Below the pieces are notes generated by a model. It was not told the DNA's origin. It searched no databases and worked only from the letters and a program-made list of their open reading frames with translations. From NCBI RefSeq assembly GCF_013364195.1, contig NZ_CP054918.1, positions 2,469,001 through 2,533,000 of the forward strand: 64,000 nt of DNA, written 5' to 3'. Below, piece by piece: positions 53,578-62,774 of this stretch. The first letter of the stretch is position 1; each line of letters begins with the position of its first letter. The DNA is from Streptomyces sp. NA04227. Lineage in GTDB: Bacteria > Actinomycetota > Actinomycetes > Streptomycetales > Streptomycetaceae. Position numbers and translations under genes: made by a program.

Positions 53578-55886
53578 GTACCGCTGTTGACGACCGCCGC
53601 CTGGGGCCTTATCGGCAGGCGGTTGACCGGGCGGCCGGTGGCCGCGCGGACCGCCGAGGCGATCGCGGCGGGGGCGGTCACCACGGGGACGGCGCTGACC
53701 GCCTTGGCGCCGAAGGGGGCCACCACGTCGCGTTCCTCGACGAGCCGGACGATGCGGATGTCGGGAGCGTCCAGGGCGGTCGGCAGGGCGTAGCCGGTGA
53801 GGTCGGGGTGGCGGACCAGGCCGCGCGGGGTGCGCAGGTTCTCGGTCAGCGCGGCGCCCACGCCCTGGGTGACGCCCGCCTCGATACGGGCCCTGAGCTG
53901 GGCGGGGTTGAGGATACGGCCGACGTCCTGGGCCACCGCGAGCTCGACCACCCGTACCGAACCCAGCTCGATGTCGACGTCGACGACGGCACGGATCGCA
54001 CAGAAGGCGAGGCCGACGAAGGCGTCGCCCTGGCCGGACTCGTCGAGCCGTTCGGTCGGGTGCGGGCGGCACTGGGCGGTCGCCCAGAGTTCCTTGCCGT
54101 CCAGGGCCTCGCTGACGGTCGTGGAGAGCACGCCGTCGTAGGAGGTGATCCTGCCGTCGTTGATCTGGAGGAGTTCCGCGGACATGCCGAACTTGTGCGC
54201 CAGCGGCTGGAGAAGCTGCGTACGGACCATCTTGGCGGCGCGTTCGACCGCACCGCCCGAGACCCAGGTGTGCCGACCGCGGCAGCCGGGCCCGGCGGGC
54301 GGCTGTTCGGTGTCCACGGGGGCCATGTGGACCTCCTGGACACCGAGCGTCTCCTGCACGATCTGGCGGGCGAGCGTGGCGAAGCCCTGGCCGGTCTCGA
54401 CGGCCGCGCACTGCACGGTCGCCACCCCGTCGTGCACCTTGACGGTGGCCGTCGACACCTCGTCGGTGCCCTCGGCGCCGAGCATGTGCACCATGCCGAG
54501 GCCGTAGCCGACGCCGCGCCGCACCGCACCGGGCTCGCCCGCGCCCTCGGGGCCGCCGGGCAGCAGCCACTCGTCCTCGGGGCTGTCCTTGGGCAGCGCG
54601 GGCAGCGGCTCCTCCCGTACGGCGGTGAGGAGTTCGGCCACCGGGGCGGGGCAGGTGACGGTCTGGCCGGTCGGCAGTACGTCGCCGGTCGCCAGGACGT
54701 TGCGGGTGCGCAGTTCGGCCGGGTCGATGCCGAGTTTCTTGGCGAGCTTGTCCATCTGCGCCTCGTAGGCGGCGCAGACCTGCATCGCGCCCTCGCCCCG
54801 TACATGGCCGGACGGCGGGTTGTTGGTGCGTACCGCCCAGCCCTCGATGAAGGCGTTCGGCACGACGTACGGGCCGCAGGCGAAGGAGACGGCGGCGGCC
54901 AGCGCGTCCGAGGACGTGTCCGCGTACGCGCCCGAGTCGAGCAGGATCTGCGCCTCGACCTTGACCAACTGCCCCTCGGCGTCGGCGTGGTGGCGGTAGC
55001 GCAGCAGGGTCGGGTGGCGGTGGGCGTGGCCGAGGAAGGACTCCTCGCGGGTCGCGGTCAGCTTGACCGGGCAGCCGGTGCGCAACGCCAGGAGTCCCAG
55101 CGGGAGTTGGAAGCCCGGGTCCTCGCGGTCGGCGGTGGCACCCGGCACACCGGTCACGACGACCTTGACGCGGTCCGGGTCGAGGCCGTAGCAGGCCGCG
55201 GCCAGGTCCCGGTCGCGGTGCGGGTCGGTGGAGGCGACGTACAGCTCGACGCCGCCGTCGGGGCGCGGGACGGCGAGGCCCGCCTCGGCACCGATCGGCG
55301 CCGGGTCCTGACGCCCGATGCGGTACAGGCCCTCGACCACGACCTCACCGGCCGCGTCCGGGTCGCCGTGCCGCAGCGGGATGTGCCGGATCACGTTGCC
55401 GTCGGGGTGCAGGGGTTCGGCGGCGAAGGTCTTCTCCGGGTCGGTGACCGGCTCGCTCACCTCGTACTCGACGATGATCGCCGCCGCGGCCATCCGCGCC
55501 GTGTCCGGATGGTCGGCCGCGACCGCGGCGATCGGCTCGCCGTGGTGGCGCACCCGCTCGGAGGCGAACACGGGCCGGTCCGCGCTGCGGCCGTAGGTGC
55601 CCTTGCCCGGCACGTCCTCCTGGGTGACCACCACGCGTACGCCCGGCATCTCCCGTGCGTGCCGCGTGTCGATCGAGACGATACGGGCGCTGGCGTGCGG
55701 CGAACGCAGCACCGCCGCCCACAACAGGCCCTCGGCCCACAGGTCGGAGGCGTACGGGAAGGTGCCTTCCGCCTTGGCGCGGGCGTCGGCCTGGGGCAGC
55801 GAGGCGCCGAGCCCGTGCGCGGGCCGCTCCTGCGCCGCGGCCTCGGCGAGCGGGGCGGACAGGGTCGCGGGGGAATCGTTGCTCAC
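53574..55886 (-). CDS. xanthine-dehydrogenase-family molybdopterin-binding subunit with altered active site
   Basis: 770 residues. Molybdenum hydroxylase large subunit: the aldehyde oxidase a/b hammerhead start (LPQADARAKAEGTFPYASDLWAEGLL) and a Moco-binding core including VETGQGFATLARQIVQE. Where bovine XDH has AVGEPP with the catalytic Glu, this protein reads AVSAVP (about residues 729-734), so the Glu is Ala. The usual GGFGxK and FRGFG segments are also altered (DPGFQLPLG, HVRGEG). It may be non-catalytic or use another chemistry. It overlaps both neighbours by four bases. Confidence 0.85.
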   Translation of the reverse strand: MSNDSPATLSAPLAEAAAQERPAHGLGASLPQADARAKAEGTFPYASDLWAEGLLWAAVLRSPHASARIVSIDTRHAREMPGVRVVVTQEDVPGKGTYGRSADRPVFASERVRHHGEPIAAVAADHPDTARMAAAAIIVEYEVSEPVTDPEKTFAAEPLHPDGNVIRHIPLRHGDPDAAGEVVVEGLYRIGRQDPAPIGAEAGLAVPRPDGGVELYVASTDPHRDRDLAAACYGLDPDRVKVVVTGVPGATADREDPGFQLPLGLLALRTGCPVKLTATREESFLGHAHRHPTLLRYRHHADAEGQLVKVEAQILLDSGAYADTSSDALAAAVSFACGPYVVPNAFIEGWAVRTNNPPSGHVRGEGAMQVCAAYEAQMDKLAKKLGIDPAELRTRNVLATGDVLPTGQTVTCPAPVAELLTAVREEPLPALPKDSPEDEWLLPGGPEGAGEPGAVRRGVGYGLGMVHMLGAEGTDEVSTATVKVHDGVATVQCAAVETGQGFATLARQIVQETLGVQEVHMAPVDTEQPPAGPGCRGRHTWVSGGAVERAAKMVRTQLLQPLAHKFGMSAELLQINDGRITSYDGVLSTTVSEALDGKELWATAQCRPHPTERLDESGQGDAFVGLAFCAIRAVVDVDIELGSVRVVELAVAQDVGRILNPAQLRARIEAGVTQGVGAALTENLRTPRGLVRHPDLTGYALPTALDAPDIRIVRLVEERDVVAPFGAKAVSAVPVVTAPAAIASAVRAATGRPVNRLPIRPQAAVVNSGT

Positions 55887-58800
55887 GCCGTGCCTCCGCC
55901 GTGGTCGTCGCTGTACGGCTGGTGGCCCTGCGCCTGGACCCCGCCCGCGCCGGGCCCGGCCTGGTGCGGGATCCGGGGACCGGCCGCGCCGTGCGGCCCG
56001 GCCTCCCCGGCCGATTCGCCGAACCGGCCGAACTCGGCGGCCTCCGGGGCCCCGTGCCGGTCGGTGTCGACACCGGCGGCGGTCTCGGCCGACTCCTCGT
56101 GCGTTTTACGGGTCTGCGCGTCGCGCTCGTCCACGACCTCGCGTACGGCGTCGAGGACGCCCCGGTAGCCGGAGCAGCGGCACAGGTTGCCGCACAGGGC
56201 CTGACGGGTCTCCAGCTCGCTGGGCGCCGGGTTGCGCTGGAGCAGGTCGTGCACGGTCATCGCCATACCGGGTACGCAGAAGCCGCACTGCACGGCCCCG
56301 CACCTGGCGAGCGCCCGCTGGACGTCGGAGGGTTCACCGTCCTCGGCGAGGCCTTCGACGGTACGTACCTCGCTGCCCGCCGTGGTGGCCGCGGGCACCA
56401 GGCAGGAGGCGACCAGACGGCCGTCCACCTGGACGTTGCACGCCCCGCACTCCCCCTGCGAGCACCCGTCCTTGGCACCCGCGAGCCCCAGCCGCTCACG
56501 CAGCACATAGAGCAGCGACTCCCCGATCCAGGCCCCGGTCACCGGCCGGTCCGAGCCGTTCACCCGCAGCACGTACGAGGCGAGCGGGTGCTCCTCGTGC
56601 GGGATCGCGGGGGCTACGGGGGCGGGAGCGGGTTCGTTCGCCGTGGGGGTGGGGGTCGGGGTGAGGTCGGGGGTGGGGAGGGATTCGGGGGTGGTGGCGG
56701 GTGCCTGGGCGGATGCGGTGGACGCGTCCGGGGCGGTTTCGGGTCCGTCGGCGAGGGCGACGGGGGCGCCGGGGGCTTCCTCGTCGGTGAGGTCGCGGTC
56801 GGAGGGGGACGCCGTGTCGGAGGTCTGCCGGTTGGGCGTGGTGGAGTCGGTTACGGCTTCGGGGGCGGCGTCGAGTTCGGACGCGGGGTCGGCGGGCACG
56901 TCGTCGGCAGGCGCGGCGTCGGTGAGGTGGTGGCCCTCGCCGAGGGTGCCTTCGGGGCCGGTTGCCGCGAGGGGGGTGCCGTCGTGCGACGTGACCGGGG
57001 TCCCGGAGGAAGGGGTGGCCGACGCGTCAACGGGCGCTGTTTCGGGGCCGGTTGGCGTTCCCTGTGCTGGTGTGGGGCTGGTTCCGAGGGTGGCGCCGGG
57101 GGTGTGGGCGTGGGGCCCGTGGTCCAGGGATTGGGGGGCCAGGGATGCGGCGTCCGGGGAGTTGAGGTCCTGGGATTGGGCGCCCTGGATTTGGGCGTTC
57201 TGGGACTCGGTGTCCTCGGTCACCGTGTCCAGGGAGTGGGCATGCAGGGATACCGAATCCGAGGACTCCGGGTCCAGGGAGTGCGAGTCCAGGGACTGCG
57301 GATCCAAGGACTGCGGATCCAAGGACTGCCGATCCAGGGACTCTGGGTCCTGGGCTCCCGTATCCGGGGATCCTGCGACCGGGGACTCTGCACCCATGGG
57401 CTCTGCGACCAAGGACCCTGCATCCAGGGATCCGTGACCCCCGGTTCCGTCCCCGGTCCCCGCCCCGGCATCGTCAACACCGGATGCTCCGGCAACAGGG
57501 AACCCGGCCCCGTCCGTCCCAGGACCCGCGAACCCTGGCGCACCCGGGTTCGCGCCCGCACCCGGGTTCGCGCCCGCGCCCACGTCCGCGCCGGAGCGCC
57601 GCAACGCCGCGAGCCCCCCGGCGAATCCCGCACTCCCGGCGCCGTAGCCTCCGGCGCCTTCGGGCCGGACCTCGCCGGTGTCGTGATAGCCCTCGGCCCG
57701 CTCGGCGAACTCCTCGCCGTCGAGCGGTTCAGCGCCCTCGGGCTGTTCCGCCGCTTCCGTACCGCCGGGGTGCTCCCCGCCGAAATGCCGCCCGTCCCCG
57801 TGCGTACCGTGCACGTCCGCACCGGGCTGCCCGCCACCCTGCGTGGCGAACTGCCCCGTACCGTCGAACCCTTCGGCCCCCGGATACGCGACCGCCCCGG
57901 GCCCCTGGACTCCCGGAACGTGCCCGGCGCCCTCGAACGCGGGACCGGCACTGTAGGGCCGGACGCCGTCAAAAACCCCGCTGTCCTCGTAGACCCCGGA
58001 GTCCTCGTACGCCCCGGAGTCGTAGGAATCGGCGTTCTCGTAGTGCTCCGCCTGCTCGGCACCGTCGTAGTGCTCGGCCTGCTCCGCGCCGTCGAACGCC
58101 TCGGCGGCGGCAGCACCGTCGAACGCTCCGGCAGCGGCGCCGTAGGACCCGCCCCCGTCATGGGTCTGGGGGCGCCGGGCGTTCTCGTACGTCCCCGGTC
58201 CGGGGTAGCCCTCCGTCCCCGGCTCGCGGTAGCCCTCGCCGTAGGTGCCGGAGTCGCGGTACTCGCCGTACTCCTGATACGCGCCGGAACCGGGCGCCGC
58301 CTGTCCGGGGGCACCGTGACCGCCACGCGTGTGCGAGGCCGTGTCGGCGGGACCTGGGCCGCCGGGGGCCGCGCCACCGGGACCGGGGCCGGGGCCGAGC
58401 GGACGTCGTCCGGTAGACGGCGCCGCCTCACGCCGGAACCCTTCCCCGGCACCGGCACCGGCACTAGGACCAGCACCAGGCCCGTAGCCCTCGCCCGCAT
58501 CCACACCGATATCCGTACCGGCATCCGCGTCAACGCCCGCGTTCAGGTCCGCGTTTGCGTTCGCGTCCGCCGAAGAACCGTGCTCGCCCGCATCCACGCC
58601 ATGGCCGTGACCGTGGCCCGCCGCCTCCGCGTTCACGCCCTCCGCGCGGTCCGCGCCCTCCGCACCCTGCGGCCAGGACTGATCCTGCGCACCGGTCGCC
58701 CAGGGAGCCACCGCGCCGCCGGGCAGCGTGGCGGGCAGGGTGCCCTCCCACTGGGACGCCAGGGTCGAGGTGGTGAACTCGCCCGAGTCGTCCGGAAGAT

Positions 58801-59644
58801 CACCCTCGGCGACCGGGATCGACCACTCACCGGTGACATCGAAGTGCTGCTGCTCGGGACCACCGGGCCGACCCTGTAGACCCTGCTGACCGGGATGCCC
58901 CTGCTGACCGTGCGGTCCGGAGTGCCCGGGGGCCTGCCCCGCGTACTCGTCGTACCCGGCCTGCTCGCCGTACCCGCCGCTGCCGCCGTCACCGCCGTAC
59001 AACGACGGATCTCCGTACGAGACCCCGTCCCCGTACGACGCGCCCTCCCCGTACGGAGCCTGCGCCCCATAGCCGGGCGCGGACGTATGAGTGTGCGGCT
59101 GCGGATGCGACGGCGCGGCGTCCGGGTGGCCGCTGTGCTGCTGGGTCCCGTGCTGCTGGTCCCCGTGCGGCCGGCCGCCCTGCTGCTGACCGTCCTCGCT
59201 GAACGCCCACTCCCCGGTGGCCGCCTGCTCGTAGACGAAGCGTCCCTGCTGGGTCTGGTGTGCCTGGGTGTCGTGCGCGCCCGGGCCGCCCGGCTCGGGC
59301 CAGCTCACCGGCGCGCCCTCGGCCGCCCGGGGCTCCGGCGCCTGGGTGGCCTGCGGGTGGGCGGTGACGTCGGTGCCCAGGGCGGGCAGGGCCCAGCTGC
59401 CGGTGGCCGCGGGGTCGGTGGTGCCGCCCGCGGTCGGGGTGATCGTTATCTGGGGCGGAACGTAGCCGTGCCCGGGCGCGGCCAGCGGGCTGTCGCCGTA
59501 CTGGTCGTAGTGCTCGTACTGGTCAGCCTGGCCGAAGTTTCTGGGCAACTGAACGAAGGCGGTGGCGCCGTCGTCGTAGTCGGACTGGGGAAGGGGTTCC
59601 CAGCCGTGGGGCGCGCCCTCGCCGCCCCGCTGTTCGTCGGTCAC
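55883..59644 (-). CDS. 2Fe-2S subunit of a molybdenum hydroxylase with about 1000-residue disordered N-terminus
   Basis: 1253 residues. The last 230 residues hold the usual small subunit: plant-type cluster CSQGECGACNVQVDGRLVASC and the second cluster with CGFCVPGM and ALCGNLCRCSGY. Such subunits are normally 150-200 residues. The preceding roughly 1020 residues are Gly/Pro/Asp/Glu/Tyr/Gln-rich and look disordered, with several repeat families, including period-five SLDPQ-like repeats and GAEQAEHYDGAEQAEHYEN. GTG 59644 overlaps the FAD subunit stop by four bases. The frame is open through the whole length, so this is not an assembly of separate genes. Confidence 0.85.
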   Translation of the reverse strand: MTDEQRGGEGAPHGWEPLPQSDYDDGATAFVQLPRNFGQADQYEHYDQYGDSPLAAPGHGYVPPQITITPTAGGTTDPAATGSWALPALGTDVTAHPQATQAPEPRAAEGAPVSWPEPGGPGAHDTQAHQTQQGRFVYEQAATGEWAFSEDGQQQGGRPHGDQQHGTQQHSGHPDAAPSHPQPHTHTSAPGYGAQAPYGEGASYGDGVSYGDPSLYGGDGGSGGYGEQAGYDEYAGQAPGHSGPHGQQGHPGQQGLQGRPGGPEQQHFDVTGEWSIPVAEGDLPDDSGEFTTSTLASQWEGTLPATLPGGAVAPWATGAQDQSWPQGAEGADRAEGVNAEAAGHGHGHGVDAGEHGSSADANANADLNAGVDADAGTDIGVDAGEGYGPGAGPSAGAGAGEGFRREAAPSTGRRPLGPGPGPGGAAPGGPGPADTASHTRGGHGAPGQAAPGSGAYQEYGEYRDSGTYGEGYREPGTEGYPGPGTYENARRPQTHDGGGSYGAAAGAFDGAAAAEAFDGAEQAEHYDGAEQAEHYENADSYDSGAYEDSGVYEDSGVFDGVRPYSAGPAFEGAGHVPGVQGPGAVAYPGAEGFDGTGQFATQGGGQPGADVHGTHGDGRHFGGEHPGGTEAAEQPEGAEPLDGEEFAERAEGYHDTGEVRPEGAGGYGAGSAGFAGGLAALRRSGADVGAGANPGAGANPGAPGFAGPGTDGAGFPVAGASGVDDAGAGTGDGTGGHGSLDAGSLVAEPMGAESPVAGSPDTGAQDPESLDRQSLDPQSLDPQSLDSHSLDPESSDSVSLHAHSLDTVTEDTESQNAQIQGAQSQDLNSPDAASLAPQSLDHGPHAHTPGATLGTSPTPAQGTPTGPETAPVDASATPSSGTPVTSHDGTPLAATGPEGTLGEGHHLTDAAPADDVPADPASELDAAPEAVTDSTTPNRQTSDTASPSDRDLTDEEAPGAPVALADGPETAPDASTASAQAPATTPESLPTPDLTPTPTPTANEPAPAPVAPAIPHEEHPLASYVLRVNGSDRPVTGAWIGESLLYVLRERLGLAGAKDGCSQGECGACNVQVDGRLVASCLVPAATTAGSEVRTVEGLAEDGEPSDVQRALARCGAVQCGFCVPGMAMTVHDLLQRNPAPSELETRQALCGNLCRCSGYRGVLDAVREVVDERDAQTRKTHEESAETAAGVDTDRHGAPEAAEFGRFGESAGEAGPHGAAGPRIPHQAGPGAGGVQAQGHQPYSDDHGGGTA
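57110..57440 (-). repeat. 15-bp repeats encoding period-five SLDPQ-type peptide
   Basis: About twenty degenerate 15-bp units within the long 2Fe-2S subunit gene; the best run reads DPQSLDPQSLDSHSLDPES. Confidence 0.8.
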
Positions 59645-60534
59645 GACAGTGCCCTCCCCAGCGCTCGTCGGGCCAGCGCGGCGACGGTGCGCCGCAGATG
59701 CAGTACGGCGGGCGGCAGTTCCTGGACGGTGCCGTCCGGTGCGGGTTCCGGGTCGGGGATGCAGGCGGCGGCGACGTACTCGCCGAAGGCGTGCAGCGCC
59801 TCGGGGACGAGGGCGCGCTGCCCTTCCCAGTCGATCAGCGAGGCCACCCACTGCTCGGCCTCCAGCGGGCGCAGCGGCATCGGCGCCACCGCGCCGACCG
59901 CGCAGCGCACGCCGCGCCGGCCCGGGTCGAGCACCAGCGCGACGGAGGCGAGGGCGCGGCCGGGGCCGGTACGGCCGGTGGCCTTGAGGAAGACCTGGGG
60001 GGCGTGCAGCAGCGGCACCCGTACGAAGCCGATGAGTTCGGCGGGCGCGAGCATCTCCATGCCCGCGAGCAGGTGCGAGACGGGGATCTCGCGGCGTGCG
60101 CCGCCGGGGCCCGCGATGATCAACGTGGCTTCGAGAGCGGCGAGTACGGGCAGTGCGTCGCCGGTCGGCGCCGCGCTCGCGATGTTGCCGCCGAGGGTGC
60201 CCGCGTTGCGGATCTGCGGCGGGCCCGCGGCGCGCGCGGCGGCGGCGAGCCCGGGGATCAGGGCGGCGAAGTCGGGGCGTCCCATACGGGCGTGGGTGAG
60301 GCCCGCGCCGAGCAGTGCGTGGCCGTCGAGGTACTGCCAGCTGCGGATCTCGCTGATCCGCCCGAGCCCGACCAGCGCGGCGGGCCGCAACTGCCCGCGG
60401 TTCACGGAGGTCATCAGGTCGGTACCGCCGGCCACGGGCACGGCGGCGGGCACGGCGGCGAGCGCCGCCACGGCCTCGTCCAGCGTGGCAGGCAGTCTCA
60501 CCGGTTGCACTGCCTGCGGTGCCTGCGTCGTCAA
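59641..60534 (-). CDS. FAD-binding subunit of a molybdenum hydroxylase
   Basis: 297 residues. FAD_binding_5/CO-dehydrogenase-flavoprotein type: VAGGTDLM (FAD pyrophosphate loop) and RNAGTLGGNIASAAPTGD. TTG 60534 is chosen because AAGGGA lies eight bases upstream and the resulting length is normal; an earlier GTG (about 60591) cannot be excluded. First gene of the three-subunit operon, with four-base overlaps to the next genes. Confidence 0.87.
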   Translation of the reverse strand: MTTQAPQAVQPVRLPATLDEAVAALAAVPAAVPVAGGTDLMTSVNRGQLRPAALVGLGRISEIRSWQYLDGHALLGAGLTHARMGRPDFAALIPGLAAAARAAGPPQIRNAGTLGGNIASAAPTGDALPVLAALEATLIIAGPGGARREIPVSHLLAGMEMLAPAELIGFVRVPLLHAPQVFLKATGRTGPGRALASVALVLDPGRRGVRCAVGAVAPMPLRPLEAEQWVASLIDWEGQRALVPEALHAFGEYVAAACIPDPEPAPDGTVQELPPAVLHLRRTVAALARRALGRALS

Positions 60535-61480
60535 AGCCGACTGTCCCTTCCGCGTCTCACCTGGTCCCGCTGTGGCCGTACGGTACGTGCTCACTGCCGG
60601 GACGTGGCAACTCTGGCACATCTTCCGGGGCCCCCGCCGCGTGGGTCCGCTAGGGGCCTTTTGTCCCGTGAACCGATCGGTGGCCCGATATCACCGCCTC
60701 TTGCCGGTCGGTGTCAATTGCCGCTGTTCGACCGTCAGATGCGGTTTCGTACGCTCCACCGTGACAGGCTCACGAGGCGCGCGTTCCACGTCGGCGGGCG
60801 GCTCACACGTTCGGGGGCGCCCCCTCGATCGAGCGTTTGAGCACCCCGCGGAGCCGGTTCCCCGCTCGCGTGTACGACGAGGTGCTGGCCGGAAAACGCG
60901 GTTGCGGCCTGTCCATGACCCAACTCCTCGACGGTACGGACCACTTCACGCCGCCAGGACCCCCAATTCCGTCGCCACGGGACCGGATCGAGCCATTCCG
61001 CTTGGCGCGTCCACCCGGCGCACGTACGCCCAACTGCCCGTCCACGTACGTCGGTACGCGGCTGCGCGGCGGGCCGTACACCCGGCGGCCCGGGCCGCCC
61101 CCGGATACGCCGCGACCGTGGTGCCTCCCTCTGACCTGCGAAGGAAGGCGCCACGGTCGCGTGTGAACTCGGCGCGGAGGAACGGGAGTAGGGGGAAGTG
61201 GGGAGGGCGGGAGGCGAGTGGCCGGAGGAGGCGAACGGGCGCCGGGAGACACCGGACGGCGCTCGGGCGGAGCGCGGGAGCCCGGCACGGGCGCGCGCAC
61301 GCGGCGCTCGTTCGCACCGGTGCGCTCCGTCGACGGGGCCCCGCCGAGGGGCGCTCACCCCGATCGGCGGGCGCCCCTTGTCACGGGCACGTACGCCACG
61401 GCTCCCACAAGATCCGGCCAGCGACCGGCGCGCGATCGGCGGGACCACCGCCCCGGACCGCGGCAGGACCGGGCAGCGGA
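60535..61480. other. long intergenic stretch with an 19-bp hairpin
   Basis: 946 bases with no gene I can support; ORFs here are Arg/Pro-rich shadows. A hairpin with a 19-bp stem (61112-61130 with 61142-61160, two G-T-type mismatches) may be a terminator; another inverted repeat (GAGGGGCGC with GCGCCCCTT, near 61350-61380) follows the DUF3039 gene. Confidence 0.55.
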
Positions 61481-61774
61481 CTACTTGTCCTTGCCGCCCT
61501 TGCCGCCCTTGTCCTTGTCGCCGCCTGCGCCCATGGACTCGTAGATCTCCTTGCACATGGGACAGACCGGGTACTTCTTCGGGTCGCGTCCGGGCACCCA
61601 CACCTTGCCGCAGAGCGCGACGACGGGGGTGCCGTCGAGTGCGCTCGCCATGATCTTGTCCTTCTGGACGTAGTGGGCGAAGCGCTCGTGATCGCCGTCG
61701 CCGTGCGACACCTGAGGTGTCGGCTCGACGAGAGTTCCCGTACCTGCCCCGCGCTCGGGCTCAAGAGTGCTCAT
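61481..61774 (-). CDS. DUF3039 protein
   Basis: 97 residues. A short acidic start, then the DUF3039 core: DHERFAHYVQKDKIMASALDG, VVALCGKVWVPGRDPKKYPVCPMCKEIYE with three Cys that can bind zinc (one CxxC pair plus LCGKV). The C-terminus is Lys/Asp/Gly-rich. Highly conserved in actinobacteria, function unknown. ATG 61774. Confidence 0.9.
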   Translation of the reverse strand: MSTLEPERGAGTGTLVEPTPQVSHGDGDHERFAHYVQKDKIMASALDGTPVVALCGKVWVPGRDPKKYPVCPMCKEIYESMGAGGDKDKGGKGGKDK

Positions 61775-61930
61775 AAGTTTCAAGTTTACTGAAGGGTTCG
61801 CGGGAGGGGTCCGCGACCATCGCGAGATGCCTGGATCGGCTCGGTCCTCGGCCGGAGTGCGCCCCGCGGACCGCCCCGGGCGCACCACCCGCACCCCGAG
61901 CCCCCGGCAGCGCACGAACCCCGCACCCGC

Positions 61931-61960
61931 CTCAGTTCGCCTCAGTTCATCTCAGTTCAT
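61931..61960. repeat. three 10-bp repeats across the YqgE stop
   Basis: Three units of CTCAGTTCGC/CTCAGTTCAT (61931, 61941, 61951); the yqgE stop codon (61952-61954) is in the last one. Confidence 0.88.
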
Positions 61961-62533
61961 CGACGGGTCGTCCGGATACGTGGCGACCATCGCCAGCTCC
62001 CCGCGCTGGCGCCGCAGCACCTCGCGCCAGAGGCGTTCGGGCGCGGGGCTGGACACGTCGCCCGGCTCGGACTCGACGACGTACCAGGCGCCCTCGGTCA
62101 GCTCGTCCTCCAGCTGGCCCGGGCCCCAGCCCGAGTAGCCCGCGAAGATCCGCAGCGAGCCGAGTTCGGAGGCGAGCAGTTCGGGCGGCGCCTCCAGATC
62201 GACCAGACCGATCGCGCCGTGCACCCGGCGCCAGCCGAGCACCCGGCCCTCGTCCGCGCCGTCGCCGGGGACCACGCCGACGCCGAGCGCCGAGTCGAGG
62301 GAGACCGGACCGCCCTGGAAGACGACGGGGGGCGCGCCCGCGAGGGCGCCCCAGCCCTGGAGGATGTCGTCGACGTCGACTGGGGTGGGCCGGTTCAGGA
62401 CGACGCCGAGCGAGCCCTCCTCGTCGTGGTCGAGCAGCAGCACCACAGCGCGGTCGAAATTCGGGTCCGCCAGGGCGGGGCTGGCCACGAGCAGCCGCCC
62501 TGTGAGAGAGGACACCTCGGTCATGGCAGACAT
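61952..62533 (-). CDS. YqgE/AlgH family protein
   Basis: 193 residues. Complete DUF179 (YqgE) fold: GRLLVASPALADPNFDRAVVLLLDH, GSLGVVLNRPTPVD, FQGGPVSLDSALGV and the FAGYSGWGPGQLEDEL motif. Function is undefined; it is conserved across bacteria. ATG 62533 has GCGGAA close upstream; ATG 62524 is possible. Convergent with DUF3039 is not the case: both are minus-strand neighbours with 177 bases between. Confidence 0.9.
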   Translation of the reverse strand: MSAMTEVSSLTGRLLVASPALADPNFDRAVVLLLDHDEEGSLGVVLNRPTPVDVDDILQGWGALAGAPPVVFQGGPVSLDSALGVGVVPGDGADEGRVLGWRRVHGAIGLVDLEAPPELLASELGSLRIFAGYSGWGPGQLEDELTEGAWYVVESEPGDVSSPAPERLWREVLRRQRGELAMVATYPDDPSMN

Positions 62534-62774
62534 GATTCCGCATCTGCCGCGGAAGCGGGACGCCGGTGCCCGAACCGGTGGCCGCCCAGCTCAGCGCGGT
62601 ACCGCGGGGCGCGAGGGCGGGAACCGGCCATGACGGGCAGTCCTGGATCAGCCACGTGTGGTGCTGTCACACATTCATGACGGGTTCGCAGCGTCCGCGG
62701 GCTTACGGAAGGGGGGTGCGGGGCCATTAGTCTTGCCTCCTTGGCCCTGCCCATCTCATCGGAACGCGAGATTC

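Noticed and set aside
53574..55886. Confident naming as xanthine dehydrogenase
   Set aside because: Catalytic and cofactor motifs are altered, so the substrate class cannot be claimed.
60837..61166. 109-codon plus-strand ORF
   Set aside because: Pro/Arg-rich, no ribosome site or recognisable domain, and runs through the 61111-61161 hairpin.
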